Positions 54,101-63,216 of a stretch of DNA of 64,000 bases are shown piece after piece. How positions within the stretch are numbered: position 1 is the first letter of the stretch; every line of letters begins with the position of its first letter. Both the position numbers and the translations under genes were made by a program. This DNA is from Bacteroidota bacterium (lineage in GTDB: Bacteria > Bacteroidota > Bacteroidia > B-17B0 > Aurantibacillaceae). The stretch spans positions 62,001-126,000 of the forward strand of contig JADJSH010000038.1 in the NCBI GenBank assembly GCA_016711805.1, read 5' to 3'. The notes under the pieces are model-generated. The model saw nothing but the letters and a program-made list of their open reading frames with translations, made no database searches and was not told where the DNA came from.

Positions 54101-54814
54101 CTCGACTCCACCAGCAAATTTACTTTGAGGACCACGAGTTGTAACTGAGATAATACCAGAAGTAGCATCACCATACTGTGCAGGTACACCCCCAGTAATA
54201 ACGTTTAACTGCTCAACACCTTGTTGAGGAACTCCTAAACCACCAATAGTTTTAACACCATCTACAAAGTAAATTGTAGATGACGAACGACCACCACGTA
54301 CACTTAAAGCACCACCTTCATCAGCTTGGTACACACCAGCTGTTGTTGCAGCAACTGAATTAATGTTTTTAGTAGCCATATTTTGATACTCTTCACGAGT
54401 TACAGTTCCACCTGACTTCATATCACCATCAATCAATGGCTCTTGATAAGCAACAACTTCTACCTCATCTAATCGAACACCTTCACCGTTTGATAACTCA
54501 ATAGTTACATACGCTGTTTTAGCTTCACCAACAACAACCCCTTTAATCTCTTGGGCTTGGTAACCAACGTAAACACCTTTAACATCATATTTACCTGGAG
54601 ATAATGGTTTAATCATAGCATAACCATCCATATCTGTCGTTCCAACGCCAACCTGCACGCCACCTTGGTAGGCTACAACGTTCGCAAAAGGAATAGATTC
54701 TCCATTTGTTTTATCTTTTAGTAAAACCTTGATAGCACCACCGTTGTTTTGCGCCAATACTGATGCGCTGGCTAGTAAAAGTGTTACGACTGAAAAGTAA
54801 ATTTTTCTTAACAT
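51113..54814 (-). CDS. TonB-dependent receptor with N-terminal carboxypeptidase-like domain
   Basis: The 1233-residue outer-membrane receptor has a signal peptide (1-21) and a CarboxypepD_reg-like sandwich (about 27-110, AIKVLLKDKTNGESIPFANV). A plug domain follows (about 130-235, SVRGGRSSSTIYFVDGVKTI and GVPAQYGDATSGIISVTTRG), then a large 22-strand barrel ending FGRPRTFRIGVLLDF. This is the SusC-like architecture used for TonB-driven import or, in T9SS systems, surface assembly. No SusD-like lipoprotein is adjacent, which argues against a polysaccharide-uptake locus. It heads an operon with the giant secreted protein (20 bases away) and the PorV/PorQ-like barrel. The substrate is unknown. 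Confidence 0.93.
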   Translation of the reverse strand: MLRKIYFSVVTLLLASASVLAQNNGGAIKVLLKDKTNGESIPFANVVAYQGGVQVGVGTTDMDGYAMIKPLSPGKYDVKGVYVGYQAQEIKGVVVGEAKTAYVTIELSNGEGVRLDEVEVVAYQEPLIDGDMKSGGTVTREEYQNMATKNINSVAATTAGVYQADEGGALSVRGGRSSSTIYFVDGVKTIGGLGVPQQGVEQLNVITGGVPAQYGDATSGIISVTTRGPQSKFAGGVELISSQLTDKYGYNSLGFSLGGPIWQKRDSTGQKKPVIGFFLSGQGTYEKDPDPSYVKIWQLTDEKLAEVEQNPLKVVTIGSEDKFYRALDYVTKADMVQTSVRPNIANRSIQINGNIKYQVAPNTVLQVGGNFDYINRHDFVYNYTLFNASNNPQYIESTWRAYAKISQKFGAAQTGSEKEKSQAVVSNAFFTFLASYEKQKTTSQDDTHKDKLFRYGYQGKYHYAIDTTSNYQIKYDDKNNKYYLDYQGLVTGPVTYERSELNPISANYSTQVFNFRGSVRSINAAQTDNAFVNGERPQGIHSLFASTGRQYNGYQVTEATQLRFASSFSADFKNHAIMVGVEYDQRDQSGYTVNPIGLWERMRNFTNSHLVSLDTTVANTIIIPGTAATGGLDLHYHRYSYDAARQTQIDKSLREMLGLAADNQTYINTDALSPDDLSLDMFSANDLLQDGISPLVDYYGFDYLGNRDKNSTNLDKFLNDKDEKGNQTLHVGAYKPIYVAGYIQDKFDFKDLKFNVGVRVDRFDANQKVLKDPYLFQEAYTAGEKTDGKPDNIKSDYVVYVDNLTSLNVVGYRHTDEKTQTTTWYTNEGKEISDPKLLVSDGKLTPWLKDADYASKNAFSTAAFRDYKPQINVMPRVAFSFPISDIANFFAHYDVLTQRPSDGLMRFDPKSYYFINSTASPFIVNSNLKPEKTIDYELGYQQILNQKKNASLKITAFYRELRNQITQVSMSNAYPRTYQTYANKDFGTVKGLSAEFDLRRTGGISLTANYTLQFAEGSGSNANSGASLANSDQPNLRITLPLDYDQRHTITLNFDYRFGEGKDYKGPQFNRKKKGEQQTVQILQNVGANLIFRIGSGTPYTRDVAASPIGGRTQINGSVNGSYKPWQFRTDLRVDKNIELSWGKKDDDSKKTANLNIYIQVLNLLNTRNILGVYNYTGNPDDDGYLASAQGQLFLNSNPTTVTSVTDQYNIYLNNPGNFGRPRTFRIGVLLDF

Positions 54815-54853
54815 ATTGATAGTTTTTAATTAAGTTCGATTTATACGAGCGGA

Positions 54854-54884
54854 TAAATATATAAATGATAGGTAACTAGTGCAA
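54854..54884 (-). promoter_or_regulatory. Promoter of the TonB receptor operon (TTG-N20-TATATTTA)
   Basis: The -33 TTG is at 54882-54884 and the -7 box at 54854-54861, with one mismatch (final A for G) and a spacer of 20. The leader to ATG is about 35 bases. Confidence 0.55.
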
Positions 54885-55118
54885 GTTTTTATGCCCTTTT
54901 TTTGTAATATTCTGATTATGTGGTTATTATTTTCCAAATTTTTGTTGTTAAAGGGTATTAAACTTAACAAGAATTAACACGAATTTAAGGAGTTCATTTA
55001 TCATAATTCTGAAGAACTGTTAAATGGGCGTGGAAAATTGATAAGTGGTGGGTTTTTGCCAATAAGTGGTTGAAATTATGCCACAGATGAAAAGTAAGCT
55101 ATTGCAAAAGTATTGTTT
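54885..55118. other. Intergenic region without visible gene
   Basis: The 304-base gap between the receptor and the basic secreted protein holds the promoter at 54854-54884. It also has weak remnants of the ACAGATGAA/AACACGAAT-type repeats (54975-54990 and 55080-55092). I see no small open frame, RNA gene or strong hairpin. Confidence 0.6.
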
Positions 55119-55493
55119 TTAATACTGTTGCACCTTTGAAGGCTTTTCTTTAGCCCTTTTTGAAGCTTTCCCTCTTTTTTTCTGAAATAGACGCTGAAAA
55201 AACGGCTCTCTTTGGTGCGTATTATTTCTAATCGCTTTTCCTTTGTTTCGCTTCATTCTTTTTCGAACTTCTTTTGTTTGAATTCGTTTATGATGATCGC
55301 GTATTTTTTTTCGTTCTGCTTTTTCTTCTTTGCGTTTTTCTCTTGCAGCTTTTCTATCCGCTTTAGCTAATTTACGTTTACTTTTAAAAGATTTTTCATG
55401 TTTAGGCACATCCGACTTCCCGCCTCCGTCTTGTGATATACAAGGAATTGAGATGAATGATGCGATAATGAATATGAAAAATAATTTAAACAT
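55119..55493 (-). CDS. Secreted Lys/Arg-rich protein (124 aa), unknown function
   Basis: A signal peptide covers residues 1-20 (ending PCISQ). The mature protein is extremely basic, with runs such as KADRKAAREKRKEEKAERKK and RKRMKRNKGKAIR. It is predicted disordered or helical and may bind nucleic acid or anionic polymer outside the inner membrane. No domain is recognised. A single gene, followed by nothing in its direction; dCMP deaminase lies 35 bases upstream. Confidence 0.7.
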   Translation of the reverse strand: MFKLFFIFIIASFISIPCISQDGGGKSDVPKHEKSFKSKRKLAKADRKAAREKRKEEKAERKKIRDHHKRIQTKEVRKRMKRNKGKAIRNNTHQREPFFQRLFQKKRGKASKRAKEKPSKVQQY

Positions 55494-55528
55494 TTTTTAA
55501 TCTATATATAACGTTTTTCTAACTTGTA

Positions 55529-55984
55529 CTACTTACGATATCTGATAACTTCTACGCCAAACTTTTTTAAAAATTCAACTCCTTCATCTGTTGGAATATT
55601 TTTATACTCAGCGTAACTATTTTTATAATACACTCTTTTAATTCCCATCGTATAAATTACCCGTGCACAAGCAATACATGGCGATAGGGTTACATACAAG
55701 GTAGAACCATCAATGGTAGTGTTATTTTTAACAGCATATAAAATGGCATTTTGCTCAGCGTGTAGGGCTAATGAGCAACTTCCTTTACTATCACTAGCAC
55801 ACCCATGTTCTGGCCACTCTTGATCGCAATTATGCGTGCCTGCTGGCGGACCATTATAGCCTAACGATACAATACGTGTATCTTTTGTTAAAACCGCTCC
55901 AACCTGAGCTTTTACGCAGTGTGAGCGTAAGGCTAGCTTTTCGGCTAACTCCATATATATTTCTTCGTAACTAGGCTTGCTCAT
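55529..55984 (-). CDS. Deoxycytidylate (dCMP) deaminase
   Basis: The 151-residue enzyme turns dCMP into dUMP for thymidylate synthesis. Zinc-binding motifs HAEQNAILYA and SPCIACARVI are near residues 71 and 98. QVGAVLTKD and the YNGPPAGTHNC loop are family typical. I chose ATG 55984: the longer frame from 56029 runs through the typA terminator. A TACTTTCG box with TTG 19 bases upstream may be the promoter, overlapping that terminator. Confidence 0.93.
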   Translation of the reverse strand: MSKPSYEEIYMELAEKLALRSHCVKAQVGAVLTKDTRIVSLGYNGPPAGTHNCDQEWPEHGCASDSKGSCSLALHAEQNAILYAVKNNTTIDGSTLYVTLSPCIACARVIYTMGIKRVYYKNSYAEYKNIPTDEGVEFLKKFGVEVIRYRK

Positions 55985-56009
55985 TATGCGAAAGTAATTA
56001 TATAATGCA

Positions 56010-56048
56010 AAAAGGCAAAGAAAACACAATGGTTTTACTTTGCCTTTT
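56010..56048 (-). terminator. typA terminator
   Basis: The stem is AAAAGGCAAAG (56010-56020) with CTTTGCCTTTT (56038-56048), with an inner AAAAC/GTTTT pairing and a short loop. It lies 20 bases after the typA stop. Confidence 0.8.
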
Positions 56049-56067
56049 AACTATTTGTGAGATTATA

Positions 56068-57879
56068 TTATTTTGAAACTAATGTTTTACCCATACGTTT
56101 ACGCTCATTTTCATCTAAATAGATTTTACGTAAACGGATGAAAGTTGGAGTAATCTCAACATATTCATCACCTTGGATATATTCCATTGCTTCTTCTAAA
56201 CTGAAGTTAATTTTTGGTACGATACGCATTTTATCATCAGTACCTGATGCACGCATATTCGTTAATTGTTTCTCTGTACAAATGTTTACTACTAAATCAT
56301 CAGGACGGATGTGCTCACCAATTACCATACCTGGGTAAATTTCGTCACCTGCTTCAACAAAGAATTTACCGCGATCCTGTAATTTATCAATTGAGTAAGC
56401 AACTGCAGTTCCTTTATCTTTAGAGATTAATACACCTGCAATACGGCTTGGGATTGGGCCTTTCCAAGGTTCGTAATCCTTGAAACGGTGAGCCATAATA
56501 GCCTCACCTGCTGTAGCTGTTAATACATTATTACGTAATCCAATAATACCACGAGAAGGAATTTCAAACTCAATATGAGTTAAATCTCCTTTAGCTTCCA
56601 TGATTAATAAATTACCTTTACGTTGTGTTACTAAGTCAATTACTTTAGAAGCTGATTCTTGAGGAACGTCTACTGTTAACACCTCAATTGGCTCACATTT
56701 TTGCCCGTCAATTTCTTTAACGATAACTTGTGGTTGACCTAATTGTAACTCATAGCCCTCACGACGCATCGTTTCAATTAAAACCGATAAATGCAAGATA
56801 CCACGACCAAATACTAAATAAGAATCAGGAGATGATGTTTCTTCAACACGCATCGCTAAGTTCTTTTCCAACTCTTTATATAAACGATCACGTAAGTGAC
56901 GAGAAGTAACAAATTTACCATCTTTACCAAAGAAAGGAGAGTTGTTAATTGTAAATAACATACTCATTGTTGGTTCATCAATTTTCATGGTTGGCATTGC
57001 CTCTGGAGAATCGAAATCCGCAACTGTATCACCAATTTCAAATCCTTCAATTCCTGTAAATGCACAAATATCACCAGTTTGAACTTCGGTAACTTTAACT
57101 TTACCTAAACCTTCAAATACAAATAATTCTTTAATACGAGATTTTTGAATTCTACCATCACGTTTTACAACTGAAACTGGCATATTTTCTTTAATGATTC
57201 CACGGAATACACGGCCTACCGCAATACGACCAATGAATGAAGAATAATCTAAAGATGTAATTTGAATTTGTAAAGTTCCAACACGCTCAGGAGCTGTAGG
57301 AATATTTTCTAAAATTGTATCTAATAAATAAGTTACATCTGTTGTAGGTGTTTTGTAATCAGCACCCATCCAACCATTTTTACTAGAACCATAAACTGTA
57401 GGGAAGTTTAATTGATCTTCAGTTGCTTCTAAGTTAAAGAATAAATCAAATACGTTATCATGAACTTCTTCAGGACGACAGTTTGGTTTATCTACTTTAT
57501 TAATCACTACAATCGCTTTTTTACCGGCAGCAATCGCTTTTTGAGTAACAAAACGTGTTTGAGGCATAGGCCCTTCAAAAGCATCTACTAATAAAATTAC
57601 ACCATCCGCCATGTTTAATGTACGTTCAACTTCTCCACCAAAGTCAGCATGGCCTGGTGTGTCAATGATGTTAATTTTTGTTCCTTTATAGGTAACTGAT
57701 ACGTTTTTAGCTAAGATAGTAATACCACGCTCACGCTCTAAGTCGTTGTTATCAAGGATTAACTCACCTGACGCTTGGTTTTCACGAAATAAATTACACT
57801 GGTGTAAAATTTTGTCTACTAATGTTGTTTTCCCGTGATCGACATGGGCAATGATGGCAATGTTTCTAATTTCTGACAT
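56068..57879 (-). CDS. typA: Ribosome-associated GTPase TypA/BipA
   Basis: The 603-residue translation GTPase binds the ribosome and aids 50S assembly and stress responses. The P-loop AHVDHGKTTLVDKI (near residue 9), DTPGHADFGGEVERTLNMADG (G3) and INKVDKP (G4) are intact. EF-G-like domains III and V and the unique BipA C-terminus (RIVPKINFSLEEAMEYI) follow. A TTG-N19-TACTTTTG promoter precedes it. Confidence 0.96.
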   Translation of the reverse strand: MSEIRNIAIIAHVDHGKTTLVDKILHQCNLFRENQASGELILDNNDLERERGITILAKNVSVTYKGTKINIIDTPGHADFGGEVERTLNMADGVILLVDAFEGPMPQTRFVTQKAIAAGKKAIVVINKVDKPNCRPEEVHDNVFDLFFNLEATEDQLNFPTVYGSSKNGWMGADYKTPTTDVTYLLDTILENIPTAPERVGTLQIQITSLDYSSFIGRIAVGRVFRGIIKENMPVSVVKRDGRIQKSRIKELFVFEGLGKVKVTEVQTGDICAFTGIEGFEIGDTVADFDSPEAMPTMKIDEPTMSMLFTINNSPFFGKDGKFVTSRHLRDRLYKELEKNLAMRVEETSSPDSYLVFGRGILHLSVLIETMRREGYELQLGQPQVIVKEIDGQKCEPIEVLTVDVPQESASKVIDLVTQRKGNLLIMEAKGDLTHIEFEIPSRGIIGLRNNVLTATAGEAIMAHRFKDYEPWKGPIPSRIAGVLISKDKGTAVAYSIDKLQDRGKFFVEAGDEIYPGMVIGEHIRPDDLVVNICTEKQLTNMRASGTDDKMRIVPKINFSLEEAMEYIQGDEYVEITPTFIRLRKIYLDENERKRMGKTLVSK

Positions 57880-57899
57880 GGTATATTTTAATAAGGGCG

Positions 57900-57929
57900 C
57901 AAAAGTACGACTTTTAAGTGAGAAACCAA
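57900..57929 (-). promoter_or_regulatory. Promoter of typA (TTG-N19-TACTTTTG)
   Basis: The -33 TTG is at 57927-57929 and the -7 TACTTTTG at 57900-57907, followed by C, with a spacer of 19. The leader is about 20 bases. Confidence 0.75.
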
Positions 57930-58025
57930 CTTTATCTGATTGAAAATCTACACTTTATCGTTAAATAAGCGTTAAATTATGACTATTGAGATGATTTTTG
58001 CGATTTAGTGCATTTACAAATTGTT

Positions 58026-60111
58026 ATGTTAATTTTGAGACATCCTAATTTCAAATTGTCAAATTCATTAAAATATTTACTTGTTGTTTTAGTTTTTACT
58101 ATTGCACTTTTTGTTTTTTTCTTGTGAGACACCAGAAGGAAACACAAAAACACAAGCAGTGAAGAAAGACACGTTGATTTACTTGAATCATTCTGACTCC
58201 GCAAAGTATGTAGGTATTAACACTTGTAAATTATGCCACCAAGATATTTACAATACATTCGTTAAAACCGGAATGGGCAAATCCTTTGATTTAGCCACTA
58301 AAACTAAGTCATCGGGAGGTTACCACAATTCCATCATTCATGATAAAATAGGTGATTTTTATTATAAAGCTTTTTGGTTGAATGATAGTTTACAATTTTT
58401 AGAATACCGTTTAAAAGGAAAGGATACTATTTACAAACGCCAGGAAACTGTTGATTTTATAGTTGGTTCAGGGCAACATACTAATTCACATATACAATCT
58501 GTAAATGGCTATTTAAATCAAATGCCAATGACGTTTTATACTCAAAAACAGAAATGGGATTTACCTCCTGGTTTTGAAGATGGTCGTAACACCCGCTTTA
58601 TGCGTAAAATTGGGTTAGAGTGTATGAGTTGTCACAACAACTATCCGGAATTTGTATTAGGTAGTGAAAATAAATTTACGGCTGTGCCAGAAGGTATTAA
58701 CTGCGAACGCTGCCATGGCCCAGGAAGTGTTCATGTGGCACAACGTCAAAATGGAAGTCGAGTTGACACATCAAAATATATTGATTACAGTATTGTGAAC
58801 CCTGCTAAATTAAGTATTGATGCGCAGTTTGATATTTGTCAGCGTTGCCATTTACAAGGTAACACAGTTTTAAAAGAAGGAAAATCGTTTTATGATTTTA
58901 AACCGGGAATGAAATTGAGTGATTATATGACCGTGTTTTTACCTAAATATAAAAATGCAGATGATGAATTTATCATGGCTTCACATGCAGATAGATTGAA
59001 GCAAAGTCAATGTTTTATTAAGTCAATGGAGAAAGCTGCATCCCCCGCCTTTCAGGCACCCCCTTCAAAGGGGGAAAGCCAAAAGTTAAAGCCATACAAA
59101 GATGCAATGACGTGTGTGACTTGTCATAATCCGCATGTGAGTGTTAGAGAAACAAATCCAAATGTATTTAATGATGCGTGTAACTCATGTCATACAACAA
59201 ATGGCAAATCAAAACTAAATTGTAGTAAAAAAGGAATTAGCATTAAATCCAACTGTGTGAGTTGTCACATGCCTAAGTCTGGCTCTATAGATATTCCACA
59301 TGTAACGGTTCACGACCATTATATCAGAAAACCGCTGACTAAAAAAGACAAAGATGGCATTAAAGAGTTTATTGGCTTATATGCCATTAACGAAAAAAAT
59401 CCAAGCCCATACACAAAAGCTAAAGCCTACATAAATCAGTACGAAAAATTTGAAGGTAAATTATATTGTTTGGATAGCGCAGCATTTTATTTGAAAGATA
59501 AAACAGATGGAGACTTAAAGAACAATATTGATTTATTAATTCAATTATACTTCAATAAAAATGAGTTTAATAAAATCGCAAGTTATGTAGATAAATTAAC
59601 TGATAATTATTTGATCAACACTAAACTTACTAAAAAATCATACTCGAATGATGATGCTTGGACTTGCTATCGCATTGGGGAGGCGTTTTCAAATTTAGGA
59701 GAAATAAGCCGTGCAATTAATTATTACAGACAAGCTGTAAACATAGCGCCCTATGTTTTAGATTTTAAAAATAAATATGGAGCGGCCTTAGCCTCTAATA
59801 ACTTGCTTCCTAATGCTGAAAAAGAATTTAGTGAAATCTTAAAGGAAAATCCAAAACACGTATCTGCTTTAACCAATTTAGGTTTTGTGAAATTGCGACA
59901 AGGCAATGTAAAAGAAGCGGAACTACTTTATTTTAAGGCATTAGCGCTTGATCCAGATTATGAATCGTTATTGTTAAACATTGCTGGACTATATGCATAT
60001 AAAAAAGACTTTAAACAAGCAAAAACTTATTTGAATAGAATTTTAAAACAGCATCCAAATAATACTCAAGCCAAACAGGCATTAAAACAAATTAAACAAT
60101 ATATACACTAA
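58026..60111 (+). CDS. Multihaem cytochrome c / TPR lipoprotein; signal peptide out of frame by one base
   Basis: The main frame (58102-60111, 669 aa) carries seven CxxCH haem motifs (CKLCH, CMSCH, CERCH, CQRCH, CVTCH, CNSCH, CVSCH). C-terminal TPR repeats (about 520-665) follow, the cytochrome c554-like/TPR pattern. That frame begins with a TTG only eight residues before the lipobox Cys. An ATG at 58026 in another frame gives a perfect export peptide (LLVVLVFTIALFVFF). The two join at a run of seven T (58114-58120) if one base is added, giving a lipobox FFSC. I therefore place the true start at 58026. A 40-bp repeat sits in frame at 59041-59080. It is probably an outer-membrane or periplasmic electron carrier. 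aroB follows after 39 bases. Confidence 0.78.
59041..59080 (+). repeat. Two-hairpin interspersed repeat, copy 2, inside the cytochrome gene
   Basis: GCCT-TTC-AGGC (59047-59057) and CCCCCTT-CA-AAGGGGG (59059-59074) match the layout of 61-100 with both arms changed in step. Translated in the gene's frame it adds about thirteen residues, SPAFQAPPSKGES, between haem motifs 4 and 5. Confidence 0.6.
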
Positions 60112-60150
60112 TTACCGTTTGGGCTAAGCCAGCGGCAAAATAAAAGCATT

Positions 60151-61206
60151 ATGGCAACAATAAAAGCAAATTCATATAACATTTACATTGGCGATAAAAG
60201 TTTTGATGCGCTCAATACATTTTTAACGAAAAATAAATACAGTCACTATTATATTTTATGTGATGAACATACTTTTGAGTTTTGTTTACCAACTTTATTG
60301 TTTCTTGCTCCTTTGTTAAATGAAGCCGAAATTATAGAATTAGAAAGTGGGGAAGATAAAAAAACATTAGAAACATGCTTACAGGTTTGGGGGGCACTAA
60401 CCGATACAGGTGCTGATAAAAAAAGCTTGATTATTAATTTAGGTGGTGGAGTAATAAGCGACTTAGGTGGATTTGTAGCCTCCACATTTAAAAGAGGAAT
60501 AGATTGTATTAATATTCCAACAACTTTATTAAGCATGGTTGACGCTAGTGTTGGAGGAAAAACGGGTGTAGACTTTGAAGGCATTAAGAATCATATTGGA
60601 ACAACTGCTGAACCAAAAGCTATTTTTGTGAATCCAGTTTTTTTAGAGACTCTATCTGAAAGACAAATTAAAAATGGTTACGCAGAAGTGATTAAAATTG
60701 CTTTAATAGCGGATATTAATTTTTGGAAAGAATTAAAAAAATTAATATCCGTATCTGAGTTTAGTTCTGAAAAAATTATCACGAAAGCTATTGCATTAAA
60801 AAACTCCATTGTAAAAAAAGACTTACACGAAAAGAATCTACGAAAGTCATTGAACTTTGGTCATAATATTGGGCATGCCTTAGAAAGCGCATTGATAAAG
60901 CAAAATAAAGATATTCTTCATGGCGAAGCGATTGCTGCTGGAATGATTATGGAAGCTGAAATTGCAAAACCATTAAAACGTATTTCGCTAAAAGAACAAA
61001 AAGAAATAACAGATTACATTCGGTCAATTTATAAAAATATAAAAATCACAAAAGAAACTGAAACTCAACTCTTACAATACATTCTTCATGATAAAAAAAA
61101 TGAAGGAGATGATTTGTGTTTTGCTTTGCCAAATGGAATTGGTGCCTACGAACTATATTGCGGCGTAAAATTGGATTTAATTAAAAAAGCAATTTCAAAC
61201 TATTAG
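60151..61206 (+). CDS. aroB: 3-dehydroquinate synthase
   Basis: The 351-residue NAD-dependent enzyme makes 3-dehydroquinate from DAHP, the second shikimate step. NLGGGVISDLGGFVAS (near residue 96) is the NAD site. PTTLLSMVDASVGGKTGVD (near 122) and NFGHNIGHALES (near 235) hold the active-site Lys and the zinc His residues. Length and ends are normal. Confidence 0.96.
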   Translation: MATIKANSYNIYIGDKSFDALNTFLTKNKYSHYYILCDEHTFEFCLPTLLFLAPLLNEAEIIELESGEDKKTLETCLQVWGALTDTGADKKSLIINLGGGVISDLGGFVASTFKRGIDCINIPTTLLSMVDASVGGKTGVDFEGIKNHIGTTAEPKAIFVNPVFLETLSERQIKNGYAEVIKIALIADINFWKELKKLISVSEFSSEKIITKAIALKNSIVKKDLHEKNLRKSLNFGHNIGHALESALIKQNKDILHGEAIAAGMIMEAEIAKPLKRISLKEQKEITDYIRSIYKNIKITKETETQLLQYILHDKKNEGDDLCFALPNGIGAYELYCGVKLDLIKKAISNY

Positions 61207-61209
61207 CTT

Positions 61210-63216
61210 TTAAATTTTTAAACCGACTACACAAACATCATCTACTTGTTCTAAATCCCCTTTCCAGTTTTCAAAAGATTCATTTAATATAGTAAATTGG
61301 TCTTGCATTACATTATCATTAATAGACAGCAATAATTCTTTTAATTGCTTGTACTTGAATTTTTTACCTTTTGGTCCACCAAATTGATCCGCAAAACCGT
61401 CTGTAATAGAATAAATACAATCAGCAGAATTTAAAGGAATTACGTTTGTTTCAAAAGACTGCATGTTATCAGAATAACCTACAGGCATTTTCTGAGCAGA
61501 CAAAACAATTAACTCATTATTTCTAACTATATATATTGGATTATTTGCTGCAGCATACTCTAAAGTATTTGTTTCAAAATCAATTTTGCAAACGACCGCA
61601 TCCATGCCATCTTTTGAATACCCATCATCCGTTTTTAATGACCGCACAATTTCCTCTCTTAATCTATTTAAAATTTCTCCCGGATTGGTAACACCTCGTT
61701 CAATGACAATTTCATTTAATAAATTAATGCCCAACATGCTCATAAAACCACCTGGAACACCATGTCCAGTGCTGTCAGCAGTAACATAAAATAAAGCTTT
61801 ATCAGTTTTATGAAACCAATAAAAATCGCCACTCACAATATCTTTTGGTTTAAATAAAATAAAATGTTCTGTTTTAGTTTTACTTAACTCATCCAAAATA
61901 AATTTTTGACTAGGTAAAACTGCTTGTTGAATTTTTTGCGCATATTTAATACTATCAGTAATGTCTTTATTTTTTTCAGAAAGTTCCTGATAGGCTTTGT
62001 CAATAACAATTTTTTGAGCTTCTATGGCTTCATTCTTTTTATTAATAGCTTCTACTATTTTTTGTTTATCAATAAATCTTTTCAATAGTAAAATTCCAAT
62101 CAAAACGATTAAGACCCCAATCACAATAAGTATAATGATGAAATAATTTTTTCGTTTTAATTGCTCACTATTTTCTTTATCTCGCAATTGCTGAATTAAT
62201 TTTACTTCAGAGAGTTCTATTTCTTTCTCTTTAGTTTTAAATTTAGTTTCCAACTCGGCAATTTGATTAGCGTTTTCAATATTTCTTAAACTATCTTTTA
62301 CTTCCATTAATTTATTTAATATAACATTCGCTGCAGGATAATCTTTTTTAGCTTCATAAGCTTCCTTTAAATTTAAATAAGCATATTTCACATCCTCTTT
62401 TGCCCCTAATCTATTGGCAATTTCTACAACACGTTCGCTAATTTGAATGGCGTCGTCATACTTTTTAAGAGCTATAAAAATGCTACCTAAATTCTCCATA
62501 CTTGCCAACATCCCTATAGTATCTCCAATGCTTTCCCTCAAATTATAACTCCTTAAATTAAAATCCAAAGCCGTTTTAAACTCTTTTTGTTGTTTAAAAA
62601 CTAGCGACATATTATCCAAACAAGCAGCCATTTGCATTGGTCGCCTATTTTTTTCAAATATTACCAAAGCTTTCTTGTAATACATTAAAGCATTATCCAA
62701 ATCTTTTCGCTCATCAAAAATAATTGCAATATTACCGTAGCTAGCGGCCACGCCATTCTCATCTTTAATCTCTAAGCAAATTGAAATATTTTTTTTGTAG
62801 TATTCAATCGCTTTATCTGAAAACCCTTGATACCAATATACAATGCCCATAGCAGTGTAACATTGGGCTAACTTAGATTTGATTTTCATTTTCTTAAACA
62901 AATCAGTTGCAATGATAAAATTTTGCAAAGCTGCTTTGTAATTTCCTTTAGCCTCTAAACTATAGCCCAAAAGCATGTGCGATTCGGCTAAAATGGAACT
63001 ATCTTTTAATATTTTTGCGTTTTTAAAAGCGATGTTCCCGCAAACGAATGCAGAATCAATATTATGATGAACGAGTTCATCTCCATATACTAGAAGTGAT
63101 TTTGTTTTTAATTTTAAATCTGTTTGTGATTTATAAATATGATAAAGCGAATCTAGATTTTGTGAAAAGCCTGAGTAAGAAAAAAATAATAGAAATATGT
63201 ATGCTAACGTTTTAAT
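61210..63216 (-). CDS. TPR-repeat sensor with SpoIIE/PP2C phosphatase output; start codon unclear
   Basis: The frame from the usual start at 62976 (588 aa) has about six TPR repeats, one membrane helix (about 275-300), a coiled linker, and a SpoIIE-type phosphatase (DIVSGDFYWFH, ADSTGHGVPGGFMSMLG, TDGFADQFGGPKGKK). The same frame is open for 80 more codons upstream and encodes a signal-peptide-like LAYIFLLFFSYSGFSQ followed by more TPR sequence. No ATG, GTG or TTG precedes it: a rare ATT at 63216 or a one-base change from GTG 63236 would supply the start. The protein is thus likely periplasm-sensing. It is a paralogue of the phosphatases at 14438 and 63284. The bounds given assume ATT 63216. 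Confidence 0.75.
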   Translation of the reverse strand: MKTLAYIFLLFFSYSGFSQNLDSLYHIYKSQTDLKLKTKSLLVYGDELVHHNIDSAFVCGNIAFKNAKILKDSSILAESHMLLGYSLEAKGNYKAALQNFIIATDLFKKMKIKSKLAQCYTAMGIVYWYQGFSDKAIEYYKKNISICLEIKDENGVAASYGNIAIIFDERKDLDNALMYYKKALVIFEKNRRPMQMAACLDNMSLVFKQQKEFKTALDFNLRSYNLRESIGDTIGMLASMENLGSIFIALKKYDDAIQISERVVEIANRLGAKEDVKYAYLNLKEAYEAKKDYPAANVILNKLMEVKDSLRNIENANQIAELETKFKTKEKEIELSEVKLIQQLRDKENSEQLKRKNYFIIILIVIGVLIVLIGILLLKRFIDKQKIVEAINKKNEAIEAQKIVIDKAYQELSEKNKDITDSIKYAQKIQQAVLPSQKFILDELSKTKTEHFILFKPKDIVSGDFYWFHKTDKALFYVTADSTGHGVPGGFMSMLGINLLNEIVIERGVTNPGEILNRLREEIVRSLKTDDGYSKDGMDAVVCKIDFETNTLEYAAANNPIYIVRNNELIVLSAQKMPVGYSDNMQSFETNVIPLNSADCIYSITDGFADQFGGPKGKKFKYKQLKELLLSINDNVMQDQFTILNESFENWKGDLEQVDDVCVVGLKI

